Below are positions 21,417 to 35,100 of a stretch of DNA of 64,000 nucleotides, one piece after another (within the stretch, counting starts at the first letter, position 1; each line of letters opens with the position of its first letter). Source of the stretch: Obelidium mucronatum (lineage: Eukaryota; Chytridiomycota; Chytridiomycetes; Chytridiales; Chytriomycetaceae); the NCBI GenBank assembly GCA_025765595.1, contig JAIVFH010000040.1:1-64000 (forward strand), given 5' to 3'. A program made the translations under genes and the position numbers. Below the pieces are notes generated by a model. It ran no database searches and was not told the origin of the DNA. It worked only from the letters and a program-made list of their open reading frames with translations.

Positions 21417-22589
21417 CAAAGAATTGCGAGAGCAAATGGGCCAGTACAGGAACATATCAAGTAATAACAAAATAATAAGTAAAAAGATAATGAATGGCTA
21501 AGAAGTTATGATATTCCGCTCGTGGGTGACATGAATGTGATGTTCTATTCTTAAGATCCTCCGATCCAGCTCCCACTCGCGCACACGAACATGAACGCGT
21601 CCAAAAATGATGTATAATTTCCCACGTATTCCGATAACAGGTCGAGGAGAGTGGGTAACTGCTGACGACAAACCTTTGGCATGGCGTGCAGATACGATGT
21701 TGACATCTTTGAGAATAAAAAAAAACAGAACAGTGACAATTATTTCCAGCCTGAGCAGCGATGCAGAACGGAAGCAATTTCATGATTTTGTGCCAATGCA
21801 GGACAGAAACCAGAAATCGAGACCGTGTCGGCTCAGATAGTTTTCCAAATAGCCTCAGAACCATATTCTCGACCATTACATCAATAATATTCTCAACCAT
21901 ATATTCGCTGCCATGTCTAACATATTCAGAACTTGAAAGTCAAATATCCATTGGATGCTTCCGAACCATCCAGGTTGCCGATGTCATGTGAGCTGTAAAT
22001 CCAGATGAATCATACAGCATTTAAGAGAGACATATATATCATATATGGTGGCATTTCATCTAACATATGTTCAGCACAGGGATTTATAGTTGGAGAAAAG
22101 TTAAGACATGATTGGACGGCAAATAGCATGATGTCGTTACCCGCTTATCCAACAGCCTGGCGTAGTTGTTTTGAGCTAATGGACGGAGTATCGGCCTTTC
22201 TAAGGATATGCTTAGACGGCAGTTGAGGCAACTGCTGTTTTTCTGAACTATATTTTTTTGCTGACAATGCTGAATGCTTTCCGAAATGTCAAAACTCATT
22301 GCATTCCAGTCTCAACAATTCATTCAAGAAGCTTCATTAGCTTAATTCATTCAAGAACCTCCATTAGCTTTGCTGAAGTCTTGTGGATGTAAATGCTGTT
22401 TTTATTTGACACTATCAATGCAGCGCTGTGTTCAGAGGTCCGACCCGCTCTGTCTACTTAATAACTGCCCTCTGCTAAGGTGTTAACAATTTGGTTGTTT
22501 CTACTTCGACCGGTGGTTGGCCGGCCTATGATTGTGGGGGCCTGAACAAAGGCCCATTATTATCTCCAAATTTGAAATAAATCAAATCG
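21417..22589. other. Gene-poor AT-rich interval
   Basis: About 1.17 kb with no supportable gene. Open frames are short and lack coding character. It contains scattered catata/tatatg motifs and one short direct duplication at 22318-22371. It separates the minus-strand repeat-exon gene from the plus-strand small secreted protein, so it carries two divergent promoters. Confidence 0.5.
22318..22371 (+). repeat. 27-bp direct duplication
   Basis: Two adjacent copies of a 27-base unit starting attcattcaagaa differ at a few positions (gcttcattagctta versus cctccattagcttt). It lies in intergenic DNA, so no effect on a product is expected. Confidence 0.7.
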
Positions 22590-22778
22590 ATGAAAGCAGT
22601 ATCTCTTTTCCTTGCCGCCCTTGTCTTTGCCTCTGGTTATGTTTCTGCCACGAAGTCACGACCCGCTGACTTTATTGAAGAAGTTTTACCCGAAGATATT
22701 GGTGTGCTTCCTCTGGGCGAACGCGATCCAAGTTTTCTCTATCGCAAACCAAAAGCTTCTCCACAGTTACGCCGTTGA
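22590..22778 (+). CDS. Small secreted protein, unknown
   Basis: A 62-residue intronless open frame begins MKAVSLFLAALVFASGYVSA, a clear signal peptide with a likely cut after about residue 20. The mature part is about 42 residues, acidic in the middle (FIEEVLPEDIGVLPLGERD) and basic at the end (YRKPKASPQLRR). It has no cysteines, so it is not a disulfide-rich effector. A leader is suggested by the AT-rich sequence just upstream (caaatttgaaataaatcaaa). Function unknown; could be a wall or signalling peptide. Confidence 0.5.
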   Translation: MKAVSLFLAALVFASGYVSATKSRPADFIEEVLPEDIGVLPLGERDPSFLYRKPKASPQLRR

Positions 22779-23111
22779 ATTACGTTTGAAGTTTTTTTCC
22801 TTCATAATTTGAAACTGATATTGTGTGATTCCAATAAAGTCCCATTTGCTTTTTGGCATTTCTTTGCTTGACCACTGTCCCATAGCGATAAACACATTCA
22901 TACTACAAACTGACTCCCAGGCAGCAATTCTGCTTCTTTCGAACCTGACGAACGAGGTCAGAAGAAGAGGAGAAAAGCACTCGAGGGTTGTTGCAGTTGG
23001 TGTTCCCGAAATAGACAGGCCTTGTGGGCACGTTGGCTGCATCTGATCACCGCTTGCAATTGGTCCAAAACGCATCTTTCTGTTCGGACAAATCCAAGCA
23101 ATCGCATAAAA
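22779..23111. other. Intergenic, no gene seen
   Basis: This 333-bp stretch lies between the small secreted protein and RNR1. Open frames here are short and discordant. An AATAAA (22834-22839) could serve the upstream gene. The segment just before 23112 is expected to hold the RNR1 leader and promoter. Confidence 0.4.
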
Positions 23112-25940
23112 ATGGAAATGGTCCAGAAAGCAGAAGAAAAACCATCCAAAAAGGGACCCAAGTCTGCCACCAATCCCTTCCCCTTCCGCCTGCGTCCTCG
23201 CCCAACCAATCCCAAATACCAACCTGCTTTCATTAAGATGTTTGTGCTGAAGAGAGACGGCCGCCGCGAACGCGTGGCCTTCGACAAGATTACTGCTAGA
23301 ATCAACAAGCTGTGCTACGGGCTCGATGCCAACTTTGTCGATGCCGCGCAGATTGCGCAGAAGGTGAGCTCTGTCGCTGTTCGTTCAGCTTGCAGTTCAT
23401 TCAATTATTAATACATACTCCACCTGGACATTCACTCAACAAACAGGTCATCCAAGGTGTCTACCAAGGTGTCACTACCGTTGAACTCGATAATTTGGCT
23501 GCTGAAACAGCTGCTTACCTGACGGTATGTCGTCTGCTCTTGGTTTGCTCTCGAATCATCCTAAATCTTTCGGTTCGGACAAACAAAACAAACAAAAACA
23601 GACAACTCACCCTGACTATGCTACCCTTGCTGCCCGTATTGCCGTGTCCAACTTGCATAAGGAGACTACTAAGCAGTTCTCTACTGTCGTCTCTGATCTC
23701 TACGCTTACTCCCACCCAAAGACTGGTCTTCACCAGCCAATGATTTCAAAGGAGACCCACGACATTATCATGGCCAACGCTGAGACACTAAACGCTGCCA
23801 TCATTTATGATCGTGACTACTCATACAACTACTTTGGCTTCAAGACACTTGAAAGGAGTTACTTGCTCAAGATTGATGGTCGTGTTGCTGAACGGCCTCA
23901 ACACATGTTGATGCGAGTGTCCGTCGGTATTCACGGTGAAGACATTGAATCTGCCATTGAGACATGTATGTTTATTCAGGCTCCTTGAGTCAATGTAGTA
24001 ACCTCTCTATTTTGACAGATAATCTTTTGTCCGAGAGATTTTTCACACATGCTTCACCCACACTTTTCAATGCTGGAACTCCACACCCACAACTCTCCTC
24101 ATGTTTCCTCCTTACAATGAAGGATGACTCTATCGAAGGAATCTACGAAACTTTGAAGAGCTGTGCAATGATTTCCAAGAGTGCTGGTGGTATTGGTATC
24201 AATATTCACAAGATTCGTGCTGCTGGATCTTACATTGCTGGCACCAACGGCCACTCAAACGGAATCATTCCAATGCTCCGTGTCTTTAATAACACTGCTC
24301 GATATGTCGATCAAGGTGGAAACAAACGTCCTGGAGCCTTTGCTATCTACCTTGAGCCATGGCATGCTGACATCTTTGAAGTGAGTTCATAAGTTTTTGC
24401 TTAACTCAAATTCTCCGAAATCTTATATTTCCTGAATTATTTAGTTCCTTGAGCTTAAGAAGAACACCGGAAAAGAAGAAAACCGCGCCCGTGACCTGTT
24501 CTACGCATTGTGGATCTGCGACTTGTTTATGAAGCGTGTTGAAAGCAATGGCGATTGGTCTTTGTTCTGCCCTTCTGAAGCACCAGGTCTTGAAGATTGT
24601 TGGGGTGAAAAGTTCGAGGAGTTGTATGAGTCCTACGAACGAAAAGGTCTTGCCAGAAAGGTCATCAAGGCTCAAAAGCTCTGGTACGCTATTATCGAAT
24701 CTCAAACCGAAACCGGCACGCCATACATGCTTTACAAAGATGCCTGTAACAGCAAGTCCAACCAACAAAACTTGGGAACCATCAAGTGCAGCAACTTGTG
24801 CACTGAAATTGTGGAATACACTAGTCCGGATGAAATTGCTGTCTGCAATCTGGCGTCCATCTCTCTACCCGCCTTTGTTATCAACAAGACTACATATGAC
24901 TTCGCCAAACTCCGAGACGTGACAAAGGTCATGACCAAGAACTTAAACAAGATCATCGACATTAACTACTACCCAGTTATTGAAGCTCGCAACTCCAACA
25001 TGCGCCACCGACCCATCGGATTGGGAGTCCAAGGTCTCGCTGATACATTCATCAAGATGCGTCTCCCATTTGACTCTGAGGGAGCTCTTGCATTGAACAA
25101 GAAGATTTTCGAGCACATGTACTTTGCCGCTGTCGAAGCCTCGTGTGAAATTGCTGAGAAGGACGGAGCTTATTCGACTTACGCTGGAAGTCCAATGTCG
25201 AAGGGGCTTATGCAACCCGACTTGTGGAATCTTGACTTGGGCGAGTCCGATCTTGACTGGGACGCGTTGCGTGAGAAAGTTGCGAAGCACGGCGTCAGAA
25301 ACTCTTTGCTCATGGCTCCAATGCCAACCGCTTCTACTTCTCAAATTTTGGGAAACAACGAATGCTTTGAGCCGTACACTAGCAATATCTACACGCGGCG
25401 TGTTCTTGCTGGGGAGTTCCAGATTGTTAACCCCCATTTGTTGAAGGATTTGACTGAGTTGGGTCTTTGGAATGACACAATGAAGAACCGCATCATAGCT
25501 GAGAATGGTTCCATTCAGCGCATCAACGCTATCCCTGCCGACATCAAGGCTATTTACAAGACTGTGTGGGAAATCTCTCAGAAGGTCATTATCGACATGG
25601 CAGCAGACCGTGGTGCTTTCATTGGTAAGATCGTGTTCAATCTTTCCCTGGCGTTTTTCTAACTCTTAGTTCAGATCAATCTCAATCTCTTAACATCCAC
25701 CTTGCTGACCCCAACTACGGAAAGCTCACGTCTATGCACTTCTACGGTTGGAAGAAAGGACTCAAGACTGGAATGTACTACCTCCGAACGCGTCCAGCCG
25801 TCGATGCCATCAAGTTTACTGTAGATGCTGAGGCAGTGAAGCGAGAGCGTGCCGCCGAGGATGCGGACAATGAGCAAAACATGGCCGCCCTAGTCTGCTC
25901 ATTGGAGAATAGAGAAGCCTGCGAAATGTGTTCAGGATAA
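23112..25940 (+). CDS. RNR1: Ribonucleotide reductase large subunit (class Ia)
   Basis: Makes deoxyribonucleotides from ribonucleoside diphosphates with the small subunit R2. [22 protein letters not shown] is the usual eukaryotic N-terminus; here it is preceded by about 42 extra basic residues from the ATG at 23112, so translation could also start at 23238. Active-site landmarks are present: the redox cysteine in LSSCFLLT, the N-x-C-x-E triad in SNLCTEI, the [17 protein letters not shown] loop (here [21 protein letters not shown]), and the C-terminal shuttle cysteines CEMC. Five introns (after K84, and near 23525, 23968, 24381 and 25626) all restore the frame. No frame breaks occur in about 840 codons, a useful control for the broken genes nearby. 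Confidence 0.97.
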
Positions 25941-26138
25941 AATTGTGTTCTTTTTCCTCTAGTTTGAATTTCTGCCGTTTATGTTTTTTGCCTTTCTCTC
26001 ATTATTTAAACCTTCAATAAAAGAATTAAAGTCTTCTTTTCGAGTTTTACCACTTGAACTGGCTGATGTCCTAATAAATAGTTCACATATGATTTATGAT
26101 TGTTGTTTTGATGTGGCTGGCTGAAAATAACAAAATAA

Positions 26139-29100
26139 ATGAAGCGAATCGTGTTGGCTGCCAAAATACTGGCAAACGATTTGGTACTTTCCCTCGAATA
26201 TCTTCGGCAAATACATGTCTTTAACATGTATGTGATCAGGGCTACTACAATCTCTGCGAATATGAGGCCCACTGGCGCGTTCTTTTGGAACTACAGTCAC
26301 ACCACGAGCCTATATTGCGTCTGGCTGCTGTAAAAGCGATCATCATGGCATCTCGATCTGTTCAGCGTACCATGTCCTCAATGCATCTTCAAACGGAGCT
26401 GATAAATTCACTAGCAACTGTCGTCGCAGGAGAATATGTTTGTTGTTTATTCCCACTGACAGCCAAAGAGAACATTGACTTAAGTCTGCCTACTCCCCGT
26501 CCTTTCTGTCTTAGAATCATGTCAACAAATGCGCGTCAGTGATGGCATTGGCAGAGACCGTTGCTGCTGTATGCTTAGAAGACGATTTTCAAGGACCTAT
26601 TCGCAGACATGCGTTTAACATAATATTGAGCCGGTTTCTACGCGTCTATCCTTCTGATACGAGTTGCCCTGAATTTCAAACCATGTTTAAACAGTCTGAG
26701 TTCATGACAGCTGAATTGATAAAAGAAAGAGTGGTGCTTCTTCATGCTCTCGCCCGCTTTTTTCAACTCCCCGACACCAAAACGGCAGAATTTATCAGCT
26801 ATATTGACGAAGTTTTGAAATGCCTACTTCATCCTACTACGCATATGATGCTCAAAATAGCCGCTGTTCATGTATTGGCTACTTATTTGCCAGTCACCAA
26901 TTTGAACCGTGAACGTGTTGAGAAGAAATTCAAATCCGCGATTCAAATTATTTCTGATCCTGCTCATTTGGATCCGCCGCCTTTAGTTAGCAGAAGAGCT
27001 TCTGTTGTACCGCCACCGTCGTCTGAATCGCGGAGGGCATCTATTTCAACTCGCGGAATTTTTACGGCTGGCTCCTCGGAACCAAAAAGCCCGGGATCGC
27101 GAGTGAGTGCAACTTTGAAGAGAATTTTGGCTACCGAAATTTCAAAATTCTGGAGTGTTTGGTTTCCAAAGGTGATTTCAGTGGTGTTTGCTGACGTCAT
27201 GTGGAGATCTGACTTTTTGCGGGTGGATTTAGGTTGCTGACAAAGACTTGAAAATGCTGAAAAGCCAGGACGCAGCTTCAGCAAATTTATCAAGTGGCTA
27301 TGCTCTGCGGCGAGTCCAATGGCTCTCCGCTAATGACTTGTCAGGTGTGGCAGTAAACACGCTTCTGGAATGCCCTGTCAAGATCCCAGATGTAAATTTC
27401 TTTAAGGAACCATGGAGTTTGAAAGCAAAGGCTTTGGATTGGATGGTCCCTGAAGGTTTCGAAGGTTTCAGTTTCGTTTGCTCCCAAACCAAGTGCTTTT
27501 TTAACATTTAGCTTCAGCAATCTCGGCAGAGTCCAAAGACAACGTGGAAGACACTGTTGAGACCCCTGAAATAGAGATTCACAGCACCGATTTTATTGAC
27601 GGCTCGCAGCTGTCCTTCAATATGAATCCTCCTGTCATCGCGTTCAACCGCTACCCCCCATTACAGAGAATTATTCATTCAAAACAAATCTGCAACTGAA
27701 GATTTGGCCTTCTTTTTACAAGTGAGTTGCCTGTTTTTGAAGTAAATGGGTAAATGCAGCTGATGGTGTTTTCACATAGGCATCGCCTTCAGAGTTCTTC
27801 ACGGTTATTCCTTCTTACGGGATTATTGAAAAGGGAGAATCGTGCAGCATTACGTTAACTTTCACTCCTCAGCCTTACAAACCAAGAAAGAATGCCGAAA
27901 TTCAGGGGTTTTTAAGAATTCGCAGCGAGCAGGGGCTTACTTTTGAAAGGTAGGCAGATACATCATTCTCTTCGAAAACATCCTTAAATCATCGCAAAAA
28001 ATATTTTAGGCTATCTTTGAAGGCTTATAATGTTCCAGCATTGAGAGTCTATCCAAAGACCATCGACTTTGGGTTTTGTCCAAAATCGGAAACACGAACC
28101 GCCACTGTCATATTGCATAGTAATCTCGGCATAGAATGTCCATGTATGGCGCTTGTATCCGAATCTATCCCCGATCAAGAGTCCCCGTTTTCAGTGCCTT
28201 TTTCTTGGTCTCAGCCAACTTTGCTCCCAAAGGAGAAAAAAGCCATTAAGGTTGTATTTACTCCCACTCTTGACGGCGACTTCAAAGAAACTCTGTATAT
28301 TATTGCCATGGGCGGCGATATCTACTCAGTTAATCTCACAGGATGTGGCGGATCTTCAATTAAAGTGTTGGAAAACAAGATTGATATGGGTCCAACAGAC
28401 CACTATTACAGCGCAGTTTCTCGCAGGCTATTCTTGGAAAACAAGGACTTAAAGAACGAAGTCCCTGTTAAGTTTCACGTTAGCTCGGATGAAGTCGAGA
28501 TCAACAACTTGAATGAACTCCTGCTTCGTCCTGGTGAAGTAAGACCAATTAATGTCTCATTTCTCTCTAAGTTCACTGGTCTTCGACAAGAAACTTTAAA
28601 AATTATTGCTCCAAATGCAATAATCCCCCCAATTCCTGTTGTGTGCGCTTCTGGGCCTATTGTCAACATTCCGGTAATGGAGGAAGTGATTTTTCCAACA
28701 GCCATAACCGGTCAAACTGCATCAATATTTCTTCCAATACGAAATATTTCTCAGTCTCACGCTTATTTGCAACTGTCCCTCCCTCAAAATTCACCATTCA
28801 CCATTAAGTTGGTTGATTCGGAAACTTCAACTCTGTCAAAGAACAATGTAGATTTAAGATCTTTTGAAACTGCCGAAGCTTCGGGTTGTACAGTTACCTT
28901 ATCAGCTCATGTCAATGCCGTTTTGGAGATAGTTTTTAAATCTTCTACATGGGGAACATTCAGAGTGCCTTTGACTACAAGCGCGGTGAAACCAAAAAAA
29001 GCAATTATCGCCACACATTATTTGTCGGCCGTAGCTGTGAATGACATATTTATGACCCGTGAAAAACCACTCCCGCAAATAAGAAAGTTCTTGAGTCGCC

Positions 29101-32100
29101 CAGGGAACTGCCCCACCGACAGGCTTGCTAGTCAAGAAATCCCCAGATACTAAAAGCAAGCACCATGCATAACAAGACATCTCAAGTATTTGAGCTCGAT
29201 CCTCCTATTCAAATGTGTTTCGGGTCCGCATTGAAGGCGAAATCAGACGATGTCTGGGAGTATGTCACGTTAACTAACTTGGCAGGTACAACACAAAAGT
29301 ATGAACTGGTTGTTTCCGCACCTTTCTATACAAAAATTCCTCTAGAAGGAGAGCTAGAAGCATTTACAAGCATCGACATTCCATTGCGTGTCAATCCAAA
29401 AGTCTTTGCTGTGGAGTCTAATGCCGAGAATTTGGATAAAGTCGCTATTGGCCAAGTTACAGCATTTGATGAAGCATCAGGGATGGTGTCATCAAGTATT
29501 GTCGGTACTTTGGGTGATTTAGTTACAGTTGAAGTGCGAAGAGGGGCTGGAACCATTCAATTCACTCCAGTCCGAGTGATGGAAAAGTCCGTTCGGAAAA
29601 TTCTCATCCGCAACAAAACACCTCTTGAAGTAGTATGGGAAGGAAAAGTAGTTGCAGTGAGCTTAAAGGCACTTGAAGAGGGTACGACCAATACAGCTGT
29701 TGCAGAATGGTGCCCATTTGGCTTGATCACTTCAAGGTGAGCAGCTCAATTAACCTGCCAAAATTAACAATCAATTATCCATAATAGAATTAATTTGAAG
29801 CCTTATGATTATGCCACAATTGACATTCACTTTCAGGCAACCAGTAGTGGAACTTATAATGGCCGCTTGATAATGACTTACGTTGATCCTGTCTACCATA
29901 TCATTAACGGCGAATATCATCGAACTCGTGCTAAAAGAGACCTAATTCCCATTTCTGTAAAATGTGAAGTGGGTTCTGCAGAGGTTGAATTTGAGATGGA
30001 ACCAATCAATTTTGGAGATCTATTGAACTATATCCCGGCAGAGAAGCAACTGACGATAAACAATCGCCAAATGATTGACTCAAAAACTATAATGCATAGC
30101 TCAGTTCCGTTTAGGACGAAATACCCTCTTATTAAAGTCCCTAAAGAATCATCGAAGCCGCTGTCCATCTTCTTTCAATCAGGAAAACCAAAATTTTACA
30201 ACTCTTTTTTGTGGGTCGCGACAGACAATGGCACTCATGCTGTACCAATCCTTGCAAATGCTGGATATTCGTTGTTAACTTCGAATTTAGCGGAACCGCT
30301 ACCTGGTCACTTAGAAGACAAAATAGAAAATGAAGTGGATGATAAGCATCACATCGACTTTGGATTTGTTGGCCAATGCTCTTCCAAAATGAAGGTCTTG
30401 AGATTAAAAAACATGGGAACCTTTGAGATGACCGTCAAAAATATTGTAGTAAAAGATAACGGTCACTTAATTTGGAAGTTTATGGATGATTTTGATGCAT
30501 CAAAGGCGCTTCTATGTGGTTTCGGGGAAGCTTTTTGGAACTTCAAGGAAGTGGACTGGGATGAAGTTGATTACAAAACGCAGGAAGAAAAGCAAACATC
30601 GAGAAACACTCAGAATCCACAAAATGAAGGTGGAAAGCCTACAGGAAAGAAGAAAAAAGGGTCTAAAGCAGTTGCACAGAGTGTCGCTGCAAATCAAGCT
30701 TCAAATATTCATAAGCAATTTCCTTTGCGCATAGCTCCACTTCAGACCCTGAATTTAGCTGTAAGCTTCGGAGGCGCAGAAAAGGTATTTATTGTTGGTT
30801 ATAAGCGATATTTAAAGGTTTCATTTACAGGGAGTATTCTCAGACGGAATTCGAATTGATACGGAAAGGGGATTCGGTGAAACAGAATCTTTCAGAATTT
30901 GGGGAAGAGGAAATATCCAGCCACCACTTACACTTCTTGATAAAAAGGTTGACTTTGGAAATCGGGCCATTCATAGTAAACACGTGAGATGTCCCCTTAA
31001 TTTCATTTCTTCATGTCTTTAACAGTCCCATAACCTTATCAGGTAGGAGAGATTAAATTCAAAAACGAAGGAACGTTTGCCCTCAACTGGTCAGTGGAAT
31101 CGAAAAGCATCAGATACACACCAATGGCGAAATACAACCCGGAACCTTTACCAGCCAGTTTGGAAGCAATTATATCTCCAGTCAAATTATTCCCTACGCG
31201 CGGAATTCTTGCACCTGGAGCTACCCAATCTATGCTTGTTCACTTCTGTCCAAATCTCGCAGAATATGAAGTAACGAACACTATATCTTTGAAAACTGAA
31301 GACTTTGATGAAAAGGATATAGTTGTTCGTGGGATTGGTGCAAGCAGTAATCTCGTCGTAGATCGTACTGTCGTCGACTTTGGTGTTTTGAGAGTCGGTA
31401 CGAAGCGCGTGTCGCGCATTAGACTTCACAATCGAGGAATACTCCACACAAAGTATTTTGTTGAATGCAATGGCTCATCTTTTTCCGCTGATCCGGAAGA
31501 AGGTATTCTGGAAGGGAATGGTACTGTGGATTTACTGGTTACCTTCAAACCAAAGAGAGTTGGGAGAACAGATTCCTTTATGAAGGTGACACCTCAAAGC
31601 GAAGAAAGATACAAGCTGAAACCAATCATGATCAGTATCTTGGGAGTTGCGTCTTATCCGGATATTATGGTGTTGACTAGGGTTGTCGATTTTGGTACAG
31701 CATTGTATGGTGCTGAGAACTCAAAGCCTATTACAATTGAAAACAAAGGACTCGCTGATGCAGATATTGTATTCAGCTGCTCTCACCCTGCTATAAGCTT
31801 GGAAGGAGGTCAATATGGATCAGTCACGTTGCCGGCGAATTCCAAGCGCGACATTCGGGTCATTTATTCACCTCTCCGCATAGAAACACTTGATGTCAAA
31901 GTATTTCTGCGCTCTTCGGATACTAGAGGAGACCACTTTATGATCCAACTGCGTGGAACTGTTGGAGTTCCGAAAATAACTTTCCAGCCAACGTCGGTTA
32001 CAAAGCACATTGATTTTGGGGTATGTGCTGTACGAGGAAATCAGAAAAGATCATTTATCATGAAAAATGAGGGAAATATCAGTCTTTCTATTTCCATGAA

Positions 32101-35100
32101 GATTGAAGTGTTGAGCATAACTCAAGAAGAAAATGGCGTATCCCGCCCAATCAGTTCAAAAACACCCGCATTTATGGTTGAACCTGCTACTGCTGTACTT
32201 CCCATTGGAGAGGAGATGAAAGTCACTGTGATTTTCTCACCGGAAAAGCTTGCTTATTATGAGTACAAAATGGTGATGAAATATGACTTCCGATCGGTCT
32301 CAACGGTTTTGTCAGGTCTTGGAGGTCGCGCCGTTTTTCAAATTGTTTCGCCTCTGCGTCGCTTGGATTTCGGTGTTTGCAGGTTAAATAGGGTTTTCAG
32401 AAAGCTCATTACGGTGGCTAACACAGGAAACTTGGGAGTTAAATTCCATATCAGACCAGAAGGAGCTTCAAGAGACTGGGATGATGATTTGGCGTCCACA
32501 GAGCTTCTGACTCGACGCAGCATAGTTGAGTACGACTCAACTCATTGGGTCCAATACTTGGAGCGACAGGGTGTCAAGATTCTTAATCCAGATGGGTTTT
32601 GTGCGGCTCAAAGCAAAGAAGATATTGTTCTCGAGTACTTTCCACAAGTTGAATCTGCCATTAACATCCGCTTTCGGGTCTATTTCGCAAACGACCATGA
32701 AGATATCGACATTTTGGCAAATGCGGCGTCCCCACAGTTGACTTTAATGAATTCTGATAATGAGTCCCTAGTGTCCGCCAACCCTTCAAAGCAAGCCACG
32801 TTAGATCTTGGCGTACACCCCATCAATCTGGAATATATAAGCACGCTGAAATTAGTAAACAAAGGACCGTTTGCTTTGGATTTCTTGATCCAACCCATTG
32901 GAATTCGAGAGTTTGACATTTTTCCTTTGCGAGGATATATTGAGCCTCTTTCTTCTACTCCACTCAAGATATTTTTTAATCCCACGTCGGAGAGCAAATT
33001 TCAAATGGTTTTAAAAGTTTTGTGGGAGGGTCAACCGCTTAGAGTGGGTGTCAGTGGCTCCGGAGGTTTGTTTTGTGATCAAACCCTCATGTGCTAACAT
33101 TTTAGTACCTATATTTAGGAATTGGCAAGTTGGAAGTTGTGTACGTCGAAGAAAAAGACATGCACTCGCACTGCCTCGATTTCAATATGGTTCCATTCAA
33201 CTCCAGCTCTGAGAAGAGGTTCTTTTTATACAATGTTGGACTTGTTCCAGTTGATTTTACTGCAACGTCAGACAACCCAGACTACACTCTAGCTCAAGTG
33301 GGCGAACCATTCGTATTCCAAAGAGGTGGGATTCGATCTGGTCAGAAAAAGAATATTTGGAATTGGTATTCAAGTGTTTCGGTGACTGTTTTACCGACAA
33401 TGGGTGTGGAGCTTGCAGCCAAATTCTTTTCGAGATCTCCAACTACTGTTTTCGGTCATATCATGGTTTCATCAGATTGCTGTGATCTGGTCGTGCCAAT
33501 GCGTGGAAAGGGTGGCACGTTTGCACTTTCTCATCGGGGCGATCTCAGCTTTGGTGATATTGCGAGCAACTACACATACTCGCGAAAAATTACTGTATCA
33601 AACAGTGGTTCCATTCCAGCAAATATTTATCTCGAGTGGCTTGTTGTCGGACACACTGGGGAGGCCTCAAGCTCATTTATGAAGCTGTCTGAGATTTACA
33701 ACAACATTGACCCAAGATCTGGATTTGCCCGTGCCAATTTCTTGAAAGAGAACAGCATTTCTGATCCCAATTACAAGCTGACTGCTCGAGATCATTGGAA
33801 GCTGCTTGCTAAAATTGTTCGAAAGCCGGAGGTTTCAACAGCAGATGATATGGGTTCTTCATCACGTTTGGGAATGGGAAGAATGGGTTCTATTGACTCG
33901 CTCGGGGAGTCCGGAGCTAGTATGATTGCACTACCTAGTGGAGCAGGTTCCCGCCGACCCAAAGATCGCTTCCGAACCGCAACTACCGAAAGTACAGGAA
34001 GAGCTTCCAGGCTTGGTGGCAACAATTTTGCAGCTAAAAAGTCCATGAACAATCATTTCTCCACAATGTTCAAACGACGTCAAATGTTCTTCCACCTAAT
34101 AACATCGACTCAAGTGTCTAGTCAGTCAACTGCATTAACCAGCGCTTTTATTAGAGTCGAACCGGGTTGCTGTATTTTGCCGAGTTATGGAGAGATTCAC
34201 TTGACTGTAGATATAAATCTGTCGACAGAGGATACATTTTTAGCCACTCTCTTAAGTAAGTCGACAATACTTGCTATATATAGTATTTTTGTAAAAAAAA
34301 AATACAAACTAACATCGACTTGGGAACAGTTAAATCTGATGTGGCCAATTCTCCACCGCACGAAGTCTCTTTAACCGCAACCCCGAAAGCAGTTAGCATA
34401 GTTTGTGACGACACAAGAATGTTGAACTTTTATCGTCAACCTCTTGGCGAACCCGAGATTCTTCTAAGAACATTCACAAACGTGGGACACCGAGACATCA
34501 ACTACAGACTGCTGAATACCAACCCGGCTCTATCAATAATGCCCAGTCGTGGAATGCTAAAAATCGGGCAAACTCAATCCGTGCAGTTTATTTTTAGGCC
34601 AGTTGATGAGTCAATTCAAAACGCCGATGTTATCTTTGAGCCAGATTGCTCTCAGCATATTCGATTGAAAATGAGTGGAGGCGGTGGATTTGCCAAAGCT
34701 TCTCTTTCAAAGTATAGAAGATTTGATTTCGGCCATTGCATGATTGGGAAAGACACTGTTTCTTTGTTGCCAATCACAAATGAAGGAAACGCCTTGCTCC
34801 ATCTAACGAGATTCGACCTTTATGAAACAGACACATTCTTCAGAGGTTCGTTTTCCAAAAATTACTAGCATAGTCACTGTTTTTGTCCTACTAATTCTTT
34901 CTATTTTTTGAAGGTGTTGATTGGCCCACATCCAGAATCTCTCTGTTCCCTGGCCAGTCTTACAACCTAGCACTTGTATTCAATCCTCACGAAGAAAGTC
35001 CCAGCCCCGGAAAATTAGTAATTGGAACAAATTCCGAGTCCTGGGAAATCGAGCTGATCGGTCTCGGAAGAGAAGCAGTGCTGATTGTTTCCAAGTCGTC

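Noticed and set aside
29131..29186. Two +1 frameshifts in the HYDIN-like gene near 29130-29165
   Set aside because: A 56-bp intron with a TACTAAA branch site and a CTCAAG acceptor explains the change of frame; the GTCAAG donor is weak but a GTCAGT donor is also used in Atg22-B.
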